A DNA stretch of 64,000 nt from Bacteroidales bacterium (GTDB lineage Bacteria; Bacteroidota; Bacteroidia; Bacteroidales; UBA4417): the NCBI GenBank assembly GCA_016707785.1, contig JADJGZ010000002.1, positions 124,001-188,000 on the forward strand. Reading direction: 5' to 3'. The translations under genes were made by a program, and so were the position numbers. How positions within the stretch are numbered: position 1 is the stretch's first letter; the number at the start of each line of letters is the position of its first letter. The notes below the pieces were generated by a model, which was given only the letters and a program-made list of their open reading frames with translations, was not told the DNA's origin and did not search any database. Below are positions 36,120 through 45,615 of this stretch, piece after piece.

Positions 36120-39100
36120 TTAAGGTATTTGCCTTTCAATAGTGTGTGCGGCACAATTATCTATGATTATCATATCTCCGGCATCCACCATTGCGTTCCC
36201 ATTCACATCTTCTGGTAAATATCCTTTGGTAAAGAGTGAAGACTGGCTGGAAACCAAAAGAATATCATCATTATTAATCGCCCCATCCTGATTTACATCA
36301 CCAGAGAATATAGTCCACGATCCATCAGGCATTTGATTTAGATTGGCTCCGTAAACCTGAGAGGGATGATTTAAATTGCAATTAACAGTGCCTGAAGAAA
36401 AGCTGACAGGATTAAGCGTTGTTGTTTCAAGACTGTTTCTGTGCTTTACTGTTATATAGTAAGATCCATTAAATGAACCGGGTAATGTTAAACTTGCCAG
36501 ACCGGAGGTACTTAAATTGACATTATTTATCGTACTTACAATCACCGAATAATTCGTGGCATCATGTAACTCAACACTAATTTGATCTGCAGTATTTCCC
36601 GTGAATTGATCTCCTGTTGCATTTTGTGCCTTTCGCATCGTTCCCTCTCCGTTATATAAACCTTCAAGCATAACACTCAGGTTGACAGTCCGCTCTGATG
36701 ATCCCACAATAATCGTATAGTCTTCTGCTTCACCATAGGTGGCTGCATCACATGAACCGGGATCCTGGCTATAACGCTCAGAAATTCTCATTCTTGTTGG
36801 GCCAGGCAGTGCTGTTACAGGAACATTTACTGTACCCGTCAATACAGTTACTCCAGCGGTACCGGGTGTTTGTCCAAGGTCTACCAATTCGCCTGCATCA
36901 GTGAAGCTGCAATTATGATTCCAGTCAATCCATGCGATACAATGCTGTATCCAGGCACCATTGACTGTAATACTTGCAGAAATACCCTGGGATGTTCCAG
37001 GCATTAAAGTAGCGGATTGTGACGTATAATCTGAATAACTTGTAGAACCACTATTGTTATTGATGGTACTTAAAGTAACATTACTGATAAAATCGTCTGT
37101 TAAGTTTGAAAATGAGGTGGTACAATAAGAACAGGTTATCACACTGATATAATCAACTTTCGTTATTTCATCTGTTCCATAGGCATTCTCAACATGAAGT
37201 GAAACAGTATAGGTACCAATTGAACTAAATTGAACCTGTGGGTGCTGGGATGTGGAGGATGTGCTATTTACATAGGTATAGGTACCCGGACTTATACTCC
37301 AACTCCATGAAGTTGGAATATTCACTGTTTGATCAGTTAGTGTTACAGTGGTATTAATTGCCGGATTAGTAGCAGAAGCTGTAAATTGGGCTACCGGTGG
37401 CTGTGCTGAATTGTAACAACTGATGGAAGCCTGCCATCCGGCTTTCGTAATACTGCCATCAGATGTAAAGTTAAATGTGAGGGCACCGGAGGCATTGGTT
37501 GCCATAACAACACCCGGACCTGTAGTCCCATGATATGTACCTATAAGGTTAGCTGAAGTATTGATTCCGTCATAAATTCTGAGGTAATCATACCCTGATT
37601 CTGTTTCAAAAGCTGAAAATTCAAACCTGATCTGGGCACCGGGTGTTGAGGGATAAAATGTTTCAGTAAAGTTTTCACTGCTCTGGTATTCACCTGATAA
37701 ACCTCCGGAATCATAGAAATTCCCCGGGCATGTTGTAATTGTCCCATTGGTAATTACATAGGTTGGGATAAGTCCAATGACAACCTGCATAGCCTCCTGG
37801 GCACTATAGGAACCCCCGGAGAGGTTAAATAGTAAATCAACCGGCGTCCCGATTGGTGTGCTTGCATTTGCTGTTACATTAAATACTGCCGATGAGGAGC
37901 CACCTGGAGTAATCGTACCAATATTATAGGTGGAGTTGTTGAGTATAAGATCCGGACTTGATCCCCCTGAAATAGTCAGGGTGCCGGCAATATTTCCCAG
38001 GCTGGCATGTCCCGTATTGTTGCATTCTATATAGAGGTCAGCTGTTTCCCCGGGATCAAGAATGCCATCGTTATTACATCCCGGACCTGTATCATGAACC
38101 GATAGAACACCGATGGTGAGATTGGGGGCATTGGCTGTTACATTAAATTGGGAATTCCAGGTATCTGATCCATTTGTGGCTGAAAAGGTAAAAGGAATGA
38201 TATGCTGATCAGGGATGTTATTGGATACAGAAAAAGAAAATGCATCCGTCATAGTAACTACCTGATTAGGGTTGATAGATCCGAAGTTCTCAGTGTTGTC
38301 ATTAATAACTATATAAGTATCTGCACTGGATAATGTTGCAATGGTATTACTGGCTACTGCTACCCCAACATTCTTAGCTGCAATACTCATCAGATCTGTT
38401 TCCCCAAAATCAACCAGGTTATTATTATTTCCAGATGGTATGGGGTCGCTGATTGAATTTGAGGTATATACAACATAAGGCCCTGAAGCCGGTATAGCCT
38501 GAATGGTTGAAATATGTGGCTGCCTGTTTTGTTTGGTAATCACAATATCCAGATAGCCTACAGCTCCAAGTGCGGGGAAGGTAAGATTTGCAGTGCCCGC
38601 GGCGTCAGCCAGTTTTGCATCCAGCAAGGTTCCGTTGAAAGAAAGGGCAACATAGGCATTTGCTTCAGTAGTTACTGTTAAAGATGACATTCCTAACATT
38701 AAAGTGTTTTGGTAGGTGGCTGTTAAAGCCGGAGGTACTGAATAATAGATCATCAGTGATGGATCTCCCATGAGGTGATATATCTCCCAGTAATAGGTCT
38801 TCCTGCTGGTATTGGATTCTTCAACGGCATAATTTCCACAAACCACCATCTGGCCTTGTGTTATAAACCAATCGGATGAAGGTTCTCCATGATCATGGAA
38901 GGTGCCATCATAGGAACCAATATGATTTGCATCATAGGATGGGTGTAATACAACAGTCTTGAAACCGCAACCCCACCAATAATCTTCATCCCAATAAGTA
39001 TTATTTGAACCACCAATATAACCTACGGATCCTTTATTGGCTGCCCGTAATTGTTCTTCCGCAAAACTTGTTACATCAAATTTTGCTGAGAGGCAACAAT

Positions 39101-40556
39101 TCCCAACCATCAAACAATATTTATGGGCATTGGTCAGACTGGCAATGTCAGAAATTGAGAAACTAGGATCGGCCCAACCACTTGAACTACAATGGGCTGT
39201 ATAATTAGCGTAGGCAACCCCGCTTGAAACATTGCTCTTAATATTGGCAGAATAATTTCCCCCCGAGGGTTCTGGCTGAAGGTAAGTATGAGATACAATG
39301 TTATGGGCTGCATTGAAATAATTTTCAGTTCCATAATAGATCTGACCATTACTATGAGTCTGGTAACTGGCATCGGCTCCTGCTACCATTACTGCCTCAT
39401 TTAAAAAGGATGGATCAGGCATGAGGTATTTCTCATATTCCAGGGTTTTATCAATCTGTGGTTGTAATTCAGCAACTGTAGTTGCCGAAAATCTTCCATA
39501 ATAAACTTCCGGCAAATTATCACCGGTATATTCACAATACCTGAGATCAGTAAAATGGGAACCTGCAGAACCTGACCATGCCGGTATCTGGGCAACATCC
39601 CCTACAAAAAGGATGAAACTAGGCGCATTAAAACCACTTGGGGGCGAGTTGTATAAACTCTGTAAATAAGCTTTGATTGAGGTGGTAGTATTCCCGACCA
39701 GCGGATTATTGGTGTAACCTTCTATGACTTTAAATCCTTTCTTTTGTTTCCACTGGATAAATGGTGCCAGGGCCGACTGAAACATAGGATCCGAAATGAT
39801 AACATAGGTAACAGGTGCAGAAGAAATCAGTTCATCACCCGGGCCAAGGGGCTTAAAATTTTCAACCATTCCGTACATGCTTTTAAAATACGGAGAAGCC
39901 TTGGTTTGCTTTAATCCAATAGTCCCGGGTATATTCGCATTATTAAATACTATTTCTACTTCCAGGACATCATACACTCTTAATATATTTTCAACCGGGT
40001 TATATTGAACCGGTGAAATATCCACCCTTGCAAGATTAAGTGCACGTAATATACCAATAGGAGTTACCGTTGCAAATGGATCATCTATAAAATCATTCCT
40101 GGAATAAATTTGCGAATTGTATTCAAAGGTAACCTTTGATGGATCATCACCCTTTGACAATGGGTGTTGAGCAGGCATAACAAATCCTTTTATTCCCTGA
40201 TCATCCAGATCAATGTCAATAAAGTGTTGCTTTATAATATTGATGGTGAAAGATGCATTTAAAGGGACCTCAATTAATTTCCTGTAAACAGGAAGGGCCG
40301 GTTCTCCAACAACATTTCTCTGACCAAAACCTTCAACAGATAATACATTGAAATCACCAACAGCTGTTGATACTTTTAATGTTCCAATATCCGCAATGGT
40401 ACTTGAGAATACAAGTTTTTGATAGGAATTTTCAGTCATTCGGACTTTAGTAGCTTCCGCATTTAAATGAATAGTTTCAGCAAACAGTCCTGACGAAAAT
40501 GTACCAATGGCCATCAAAACCAGGAGCACTTTTGAAGCGTAAATCAATTTTTTCAT
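36120..40556 (-). CDS. gingipain-family (C25) cysteine protease with CUB, PKD, GEVED and dockerin-like domains
   Basis: 1478 aa with signal peptide to about residue 26. N-terminal propeptide-like region (30-245); C25 catalytic domain (~248-615) with VTYVIISDPMF, FVGDVAQIP, NYTAHCSSSGWADP (catalytic His455) and MVGNCCLSAKFD (catalytic Cys, probably 488). Then an Ig-like domain after the protease, CARDB-like segments (SISDPIPSGNNNLVDFGET; CNNDGILDPGETADL), a CUB-like domain (CPGNFYDSGGLSGEY ... FETESGYDYLRIYDG), a PKD domain (SWSWSISPGTYTY) and a GEVED domain (IAWIDWNHNCSFTDAGE ... YGEAEDYTI). The C-terminus has two dockerin-like calcium loops (GDVNQDGAINNDD; DVNGNAMVDAGD) and no recognisable T9SS tail, odd for this family. 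Paralogue of the next gene; catalytic residues intact. Confidence 0.88.
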   Translation of the reverse strand: MKKLIYASKVLLVLMAIGTFSSGLFAETIHLNAEATKVRMTENSYQKLVFSSTIADIGTLKVSTAVGDFNVLSVEGFGQRNVVGEPALPVYRKLIEVPLNASFTINIIKQHFIDIDLDDQGIKGFVMPAQHPLSKGDDPSKVTFEYNSQIYSRNDFIDDPFATVTPIGILRALNLARVDISPVQYNPVENILRVYDVLEVEIVFNNANIPGTIGLKQTKASPYFKSMYGMVENFKPLGPGDELISSAPVTYVIISDPMFQSALAPFIQWKQKKGFKVIEGYTNNPLVGNTTTSIKAYLQSLYNSPPSGFNAPSFILFVGDVAQIPAWSGSAGSHFTDLRYCEYTGDNLPEVYYGRFSATTVAELQPQIDKTLEYEKYLMPDPSFLNEAVMVAGADASYQTHSNGQIYYGTENYFNAAHNIVSHTYLQPEPSGGNYSANIKSNVSSGVAYANYTAHCSSSGWADPSFSISDIASLTNAHKYCLMVGNCCLSAKFDVTSFAEEQLRAANKGSVGYIGGSNNTYWDEDYWWGCGFKTVVLHPSYDANHIGSYDGTFHDHGEPSSDWFITQGQMVVCGNYAVEESNTSRKTYYWEIYHLMGDPSLMIYYSVPPALTATYQNTLMLGMSSLTVTTEANAYVALSFNGTLLDAKLADAAGTANLTFPALGAVGYLDIVITKQNRQPHISTIQAIPASGPYVVYTSNSISDPIPSGNNNNLVDFGETDLMSIAAKNVGVAVASNTIATLSSADTYIVINDNTENFGSINPNQVVTMTDAFSFSVSNNIPDQHIIPFTFSATNGSDTWNSQFNVTANAPNLTIGVLSVHDTGPGCNNDGILDPGETADLYIECNNTGHASLGNIAGTLTISGGSSPDLILNNSTYNIGTITPGGSSSAVFNVTANASTPIGTPVDLLFNLSGGSYSAQEAMQVVIGLIPTYVITNGTITTCPGNFYDSGGLSGEYQSSENFTETFYPSTPGAQIRFEFSAFETESGYDYLRIYDGINTSANLIGTYHGTTGPGVVMATNASGALTFNFTSDGSITKAGWQASISCYNSAQPPVAQFTASATNPAINTTVTLTDQTVNIPTSWSWSISPGTYTYVNSTSSTSQHPQVQFSSIGTYTVSLHVENAYGTDEITKVDYISVITCSYCTTSFSNLTDDFISNVTLSTINNNSGSTSYSDYTSQSATLMPGTSQGISASITVNGAWIQHCIAWIDWNHNCSFTDAGELVDLGQTPGTAGVTVLTGTVNVPVTALPGPTRMRISERYSQDPGSCDAATYGEAEDYTIIVGSSERTVNLSVMLEGLYNGEGTMRKAQNATGDQFTGNTADQISVELHDATNYSVIVSTINNVNLSTSGLASLTLPGSFNGSYYITVKHRNSLETTTLNPVSFSSGTVNCNLNHPSQVYGANLNQMPDGSWTIFSGDVNQDGAINNDDILLVSSQSSLFTKGYLPEDVNGNAMVDAGDMIIIDNCAAHTIERQIP

Positions 40557-40685
40557 ATGAATAGGGTTAATGGTTTTTTTTGAGAATGTTATAGGATCAT
40601 ATAAGGAGAGACCTTATTGGAATTCAATCAGAAAGAAACCTGGATTATCTTTCTTCTGTTCCCTGCTTCCCCTTTGATTGTTTAT

Positions 40686-43600
40686 TTAGGGTGTAATTTT
40701 TGTTATTGAATGAGATGCACAATTATCCACAATAATGAAATCTGCAGCATCTAATAACCCATCCCCGTTAATATCTTCTGGAATATATCCTGAACTGAAT
40801 GATGAGGATTGGTTACTGACGATATTCATATCCTGGGAATCAATAACGCCATCCTGGTTTACATCTCCACAATAAACCACCCATACATTATCCGGCATCT
40901 GCTTTAAATTGGACCCATAAGCCATAGAAGCATTTTCGAAACTATAATTGATTGTACCCGGATTAAAACTTACAGGAGTGTTTGATGTGGTTTCAATTGC
41001 ATTCCTGCCTTTTACTGTCAGGTAATAGGTGCCATTATATATTCCCGGAATGATTACCTGGGCAACTCCATCAATACTCAGGTTCACATTACTCAGGGAA
41101 TATACAACTGTACCATAATGGTCAGCGCTATGCAATTCAATTGTTATCTGGTCAGCAATATTCCCCTGGAACTGGTCACCGGTCGAATTTTGCGCCTTAC
41201 GCATCATCCCTTGACCTGAATACAGGCTCTCGAGTAAAACGGTAAGATTCAGGTTTTTGTCGGAACTGACAATATTCACATTATAATCTTCTGTTTCACC
41301 ATATGAATAACTCAAACAGGGATCTATAGAGCTATTATTCCATACCTCTCTCACCCTCATTCGTGTCGTACCTGTCAGAGCGGTTGCAGGAACAGAAAAA
41401 GCAATGGAACCCGTTGCCGGGGTTGGGGCAATACTAATGGTACCAAGTTTTTCTGTAGTCTCAAATACCCCATTTATATTATAATCAATCCAAACTGCGA
41501 TATAATTGCCGCTTGAATAGGTTCCGGGGCTTAAGGTTATAGAATAACTGTTTCCTGGTAAAAGGTCGGTCGATAATGAACTATAATAGGTATAATAGGG
41601 ACTTGTTGAAGCACCTGTTGCATTATTTATACTTCCAAGCTGCACCAGTGTGATAAAATCTCCTGAGCTGGTTCCTGAAGTAAAGGTTGGAGTGCAATAT
41701 TGATAATTGAGAACATTTATGTAACTGCTTTTTATGATGGTATTACTTCCAAATGCATTGGTAACAGTGAGCGTGACATCATAGGTTCCGATTGAAGTAA
41801 ACTGAACCTGTGGATTCTGGGAGCTTGCATCTGTACCCCCCATAAATATAACAGTTCCAGGTGTGAAACTCCATGACCAGGAGGTTGGAATATTTGCAGA
41901 CTGGTCGGAAAAAGTCACCGTCGAATTAATGGCGGTGGTTGTTGAAGAGGCAGTAAACCCTGCTACCGGTGGAATATTGTTATTATAGCAACTAATGCCT
42001 GCTGACCATCCGGGTTTAGTAACACTGCCATCGGAGGTAAAATTAAATGTCAGAGCGCCGGCAGCATTTGACGCAGTAACTGTTCCCGGACCGGCAGTAC
42101 CATGGTAGGTTCCGATTAAAGGAGCGGCTGTGCTGGTTCCATTGTAAATTCTTAAATAGTCGTAGCCTGATTCTGTTTCAAATGAATTGAAAGTAAACCT
42201 GATCATATTTCCGGGTGTGGATGGATAGAATGTTTCTGTATAATTTTCACTATCCAGATAGGCGCCTGAAGCTCCGCCAGAATCATAGAAATTTCCCGGG
42301 CAGGTTGTAATTACCGCATTTGTCATATTATAGGTTGGAATTAAACCAATAACAACTTGTTTCAATCCCAGTACATTATATGCACCTCCTATAACAGTAT
42401 ATTCAAGATCAACAGGCGTTCCGATCGGGGTGGAGGGGTCAGCCGTTACTACAAATACGGCATTTGTCGATCCTCCGGGATTCAATGTCCCCAGCGTTGA
42501 TGAACTATTTACCAGTGAAAGGTAGGCACTTGATCCACCACTGATTGCAAGGTTGCCGGTAATACCCGCCAGACTGCTGTGACCATTATTGGAAGTGGCA
42601 ATAAGTAAATTTGCCGTTTCGCCCGGATCAAGTATTCCATCGTTGTTACAACCCGGTCCATTATCCTGTATTGTCATAGCTCCAATCACCAGCGAAGGGG
42701 CATTTGCAACAATATTAAAGTGGGAAGTCCAGGTATCTGTGCCGCTGTTACAATTTAAAGTAAACGGCACAATATATTGATCAGGGACATTATTCGCGAG
42801 TATTAAAGAGAAAGCATCACTTTTACTTACCGTTTGATTGGGATCAATGTTACCATAATTCTCCAACGGATCAGTAATAGTAATATAGGGATCGGCGGTG
42901 GAAAGTGTTGCTGAAACGTTGTTTGCCATAGCAATACCAACATTCCTTAATGACACAGAAATCAGGTTGGTTTCACCATAATCCATCAATCCATTATTGT
43001 TACCCCCGGGTATTGGGTCACTTATAGAATTCGAGGAATAGACTACATAAGGTCCGGTTGCTGGTACGACGTCCACAACCGAACTATATCGATAAAAATT
43101 CTGTTTGGTAATCGTTACAATCATTTGGTCGGGAGGTACCTGGCCGGGAATGTTAATACTAACCGGGAAACCTGTTCCTGTTGCGGTACCAAGGATAACC
43201 CCATTCGAAGTAAGAGCAATAAAAGACCCGGCATTTGCAGTCACTTCAAAAGTAGTGACCCCGGCATAAAGCACCGGGTTATGAGTAACGGTCAGGTTCT
43301 GGGGAACTTCTGAATAAACCGTCAGAAATGCATCCCCATGATGATGGAAAAGATGATAAGTTACTTCTTTGTCGCCAGTGTTATAAGGCCAACCGGAACT
43401 TTCAAGGAAAATTTTCCCGGCTGCATTGCCAAAAGCAGGTAAAACGTCTCTTGAAGCGGGTGTTGTTCCATAATCAGGCATAAAATCCGGCCATAAATTA
43501 TCGTACATACCCCATACATAAGCATCATTGACAAATGAATAGGATACTTCTGATGCTGCCATTATACCTAGCGCTCCGGAATTTTGACCGCCATAGGTAT

Positions 43601-45218
43601 AGCGATGGAATTTTTCAGCAAATACCTCACTCGAATAATTATATTTCCCCGTCAAACAATTGATTGACATTATATACGTCAAATCTGTATTTGTGAGTCC
43701 ATCAATGTTTGAGCTATAATATGCAGGTTCACCCCAACCAGATTCAGCCCCGTGATCTCTATGCTGCAGCATGAAACTACCAGCATTAATGGCATTATTT
43801 ATATCAGTTGCATTACCTCCACTCCAATTGCCCAAAGTGGCCGGTGATTCAGGGATATATCCCAGTCCTGCCGGGCCAAAATAGCTCACAACGGTTGAAG
43901 TATTAGGTGCTGTAGACCATGCTGTACCAGGGGTTCCGTCATAAATTTCATTGATCCTGACAGGATTCTTACCTTGAACATTTTTCCAGTACCCCCCGAC
44001 TGTTTCAGAGCATAACTGGAACCAGCGCTCTGTCTGCCATCCAAGAGCAGTTATCGGATGATCATAGAATGAGGCACTGGTAGGAGGATTTCTTTCATAA
44101 TTCAGGAACTTGGAAACCATAACCTGCAACTGTGCTAAGTTATTGGCTGTTATCCTGGCCATAACAATGTCGGGTAACTGATCATTGTCAACATCTCCAT
44201 AAATATTATCTGACGCACAATAGTTGTCATAAATGGGAGAAATCACGGTACTATTGATATCTGATCCAAAATCTCCCAGAAGTAGAATGGTAGCAGGTGG
44301 TATCGTCCATGTATTGTATGCATTATTAATATAGTTTTCGATAATAAGCGTTGTATTTCCTCCAATCTGGGAAAGCGTTTTTACCATTGTAAGAATTCCT
44401 TGTTCCGTCCGGAACTTTTTGATGGAATCGGCATACTGCTGAAAAGCAAGGCCGTCAGGAGTGATGATAAGGTATTCAGCACCAGTTTCTTCGGAAGGTC
44501 CGGATGTCCTGTTTCTTGAGTCATAATTAATTTTAGGTAGTTGTGAAAAATTGAAAATGGCATCTTCCAGGATTGGATCCCACCAACGACTCCGCAACCG
44601 ATCTTCTCCAAAACTTCCTGTTCCACCCTGAAAACTGATTTTCACCTTCATGTCCCGATAAACGATGAGTTGTTTTGTTACCGGATTATACTGAAACGGA
44701 GTTATTCCCAACATAACAGCATCAATCCCTCTTAATTGCCTGGTTTCTGAAAGGATTACCGGTTCGGCAGGGTAAAGAGCATCCACGTTATAAATCCTGG
44801 GGTCCTTATTATAATGAAGCGGACCTTTTTCATCATCTTTAGGGATATTAGGTGCGGGGGCAAGATTAATATTGTTGAAGACTTCTTTCCGTGATGAAAT
44901 TATCTCCACAAGAGGAACACAACCATTAGGAATAGCAATGAACTTGCCATTCCCGGGGAGATTCGGTGCCCCTTCGTTGTTAAAAAGAAAATTCCCGGAT
45001 ATGGAAATATCTTTCATTGCCTCGCCATTAATTACTACATCGTTAAGACTGAATTCTGATACTGAGAAATTGATCTCTATATCTGAAGTCCTGCTTTTCA
45101 GAAGTGTAAAGCCATGATTATTCCATGCATCCGGAAAGGAATAATTCTGAGCATTAACTGAGATGGCTAAAAAGAAAAGGATAATTCCTGAAACGAGGAA
45201 AGAAGTAAAGTGTTTCAT
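40686..45218 (-). CDS. gingipain-family (C25) cysteine protease paralogue with CUB, PKD, GEVED and dockerin-like domains
   Basis: 1510 aa, signal peptide to residue 23. The catalytic domain (~245-640) has AEYLIITPDGLAF, ILLLGDFGSD, MLQHRDHGAESGWG (catalytic His489) and MSINCLTGKYN (catalytic Cys521). From about residue 715 the protein follows the same order as its neighbour and is strikingly similar: SNSISDPIPGGNNNGLMDYGE, CNNDGILDPGETANL, CUB (CPGNFYDSGGASGAY), PKD, GEVED and two dockerin-like loops (GDVNQDGVIDSQD; DINGDGLLDAADF). The N-terminal halves have diverged much more. Transcription probably starts at the promoter 245 bp upstream. The 129-bp gap to the downstream paralogue has no strong terminator, so both may share a transcript. 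Confidence 0.88.
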   Translation of the reverse strand: MKHFTSFLVSGIILFFLAISVNAQNYSFPDAWNNHGFTLLKSRTSDIEINFSVSEFSLNDVVINGEAMKDISISGNFLFNNEGAPNLPGNGKFIAIPNGCVPLVEIISSRKEVFNNINLAPAPNIPKDDEKGPLHYNKDPRIYNVDALYPAEPVILSETRQLRGIDAVMLGITPFQYNPVTKQLIVYRDMKVKISFQGGTGSFGEDRLRSRWWDPILEDAIFNFSQLPKINYDSRNRTSGPSEETGAEYLIITPDGLAFQQYADSIKKFRTEQGILTMVKTLSQIGGNTTLIIENYINNAYNTWTIPPATILLLGDFGSDINSTVISPIYDNYCASDNIYGDVDNDQLPDIVMARITANNLAQLQVMVSKFLNYERNPPTSASFYDHPITALGWQTERWFQLCSETVGGYWKNVQGKNPVRINEIYDGTPGTAWSTAPNTSTVVSYFGPAGLGYIPESPATLGNWSGGNATDINNAINAGSFMLQHRDHGAESGWGEPAYYSSNIDGLTNTDLTYIMSINCLTGKYNYSSEVFAEKFHRYTYGGQNSGALGIMAASEVSYSFVNDAYVWGMYDNLWPDFMPDYGTTPASRDVLPAFGNAAGKIFLESSGWPYNTGDKEVTYHLFHHHGDAFLTVYSEVPQNLTVTHNPVLYAGVTTFEVTANAGSFIALTSNGVILGTATGTGFPVSINIPGQVPPDQMIVTITKQNFYRYSSVVDVVPATGPYVVYSSNSISDPIPGGNNNGLMDYGETNLISVSLRNVGIAMANNVSATLSTADPYITITDPLENYGNIDPNQTVSKSDAFSLILANNVPDQYIVPFTLNCNSGTDTWTSHFNIVANAPSLVIGAMTIQDNGPGCNNDGILDPGETANLLIATSNNGHSSLAGITGNLAISGGSSAYLSLVNSSSTLGTLNPGGSTNAVFVVTADPSTPIGTPVDLEYTVIGGAYNVLGLKQVVIGLIPTYNMTNAVITTCPGNFYDSGGASGAYLDSENYTETFYPSTPGNMIRFTFNSFETESGYDYLRIYNGTSTAAPLIGTYHGTAGPGTVTASNAAGALTFNFTSDGSVTKPGWSAGISCYNNNIPPVAGFTASSTTTAINSTVTFSDQSANIPTSWSWSFTPGTVIFMGGTDASSQNPQVQFTSIGTYDVTLTVTNAFGSNTIIKSSYINVLNYQYCTPTFTSGTSSGDFITLVQLGSINNATGASTSPYYTYYSSLSTDLLPGNSYSITLSPGTYSSGNYIAVWIDYNINGVFETTEKLGTISIAPTPATGSIAFSVPATALTGTTRMRVREVWNNSSIDPCLSYSYGETEDYNVNIVSSDKNLNLTVLLESLYSGQGMMRKAQNSTGDQFQGNIADQITIELHSADHYGTVVYSLSNVNLSIDGVAQVIIPGIYNGTYYLTVKGRNAIETTSNTPVSFNPGTINYSFENASMAYGSNLKQMPDNVWVVYCGDVNQDGVIDSQDMNIVSNQSSSFSSGYIPEDINGDGLLDAADFIIVDNCASHSITKITP

Positions 45219-45462
45219 TATGAAGAGATTAGGGTTGGGTAATATATATTTTATTGCCTGAGAAATAAGAGTTAGTTATTGCTCAGAATGCATTAATGAA
45301 TTATAATAAAACCACCTTAAAAAAGTAGTCCTATCAAGGTATTACCTAAATCCTGCAACTGAATCGACCTTTGATTTCTTTATGAATTCAGGTTAGTTAC
45401 CTTTCAATACCCAAAAACCCTAATTTGTTGGTCCTTAAATCAATGATTTTAATAAACCATGT

Positions 45463-45492
45463 CAAATATACAATAGATCTGAATATTACAAA
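45463..45492 (-). promoter_or_regulatory. Bacteroidetes-type promoter for the C25 protease genes
   Basis: On the minus strand TTTG (45492-45489) is followed 18 bp later by TATATTTG (45470-45463), matching the TTTG/TAnnTTTG consensus. The predicted leader is about 240 nt. The AACCCTAA element lies just before the start codon. Confidence 0.6.
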
Positions 45493-45497
45493 ATTTT

Positions 45498-45517
45498 ATT
45501 GTTATTGAAATAACAAT
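45498..45517. promoter_or_regulatory. 20-bp perfect palindrome, candidate operator
   Basis: ATTGTTATT and AATAACAAT are exact inverted copies separated by GA. It sits 5 bp upstream of the -33 element of the minus-strand promoter and about 100 bp before the plus-strand gene, a position suited to a shared regulator of both. A chance AT-rich palindrome is possible. Confidence 0.4.
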
Positions 45518-45615
45518 CTATCCATCTCTGCGATTATAATCTACTGCATGACGAGATTTTATTAATTTTATCACTGGAATTTTCCAGAACCAACCATTCA
45601 TCTTATTTATCTATT

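Larger units (their letters stand above)
45219..45615. other. 397-bp divergent intergenic region
   Basis: Lies between the second C25 protease gene and the 199-aa secreted protein gene. It carries a good minus-strand promoter and a 20-bp perfect palindrome (both listed). TAATTTTA at 45563-45570 is a one-mismatch -7 candidate for the plus-strand gene. No ORF or RNA gene recognised. Confidence 0.65.

Noticed and set aside
40639..40668. Inverted repeat AGAAAGA/TCTTTCT between the two C25 genes as a terminator
   Set aside because: Weak 7-bp stem with an 11-nt loop and no T-run; kept only as a possible minor structure.
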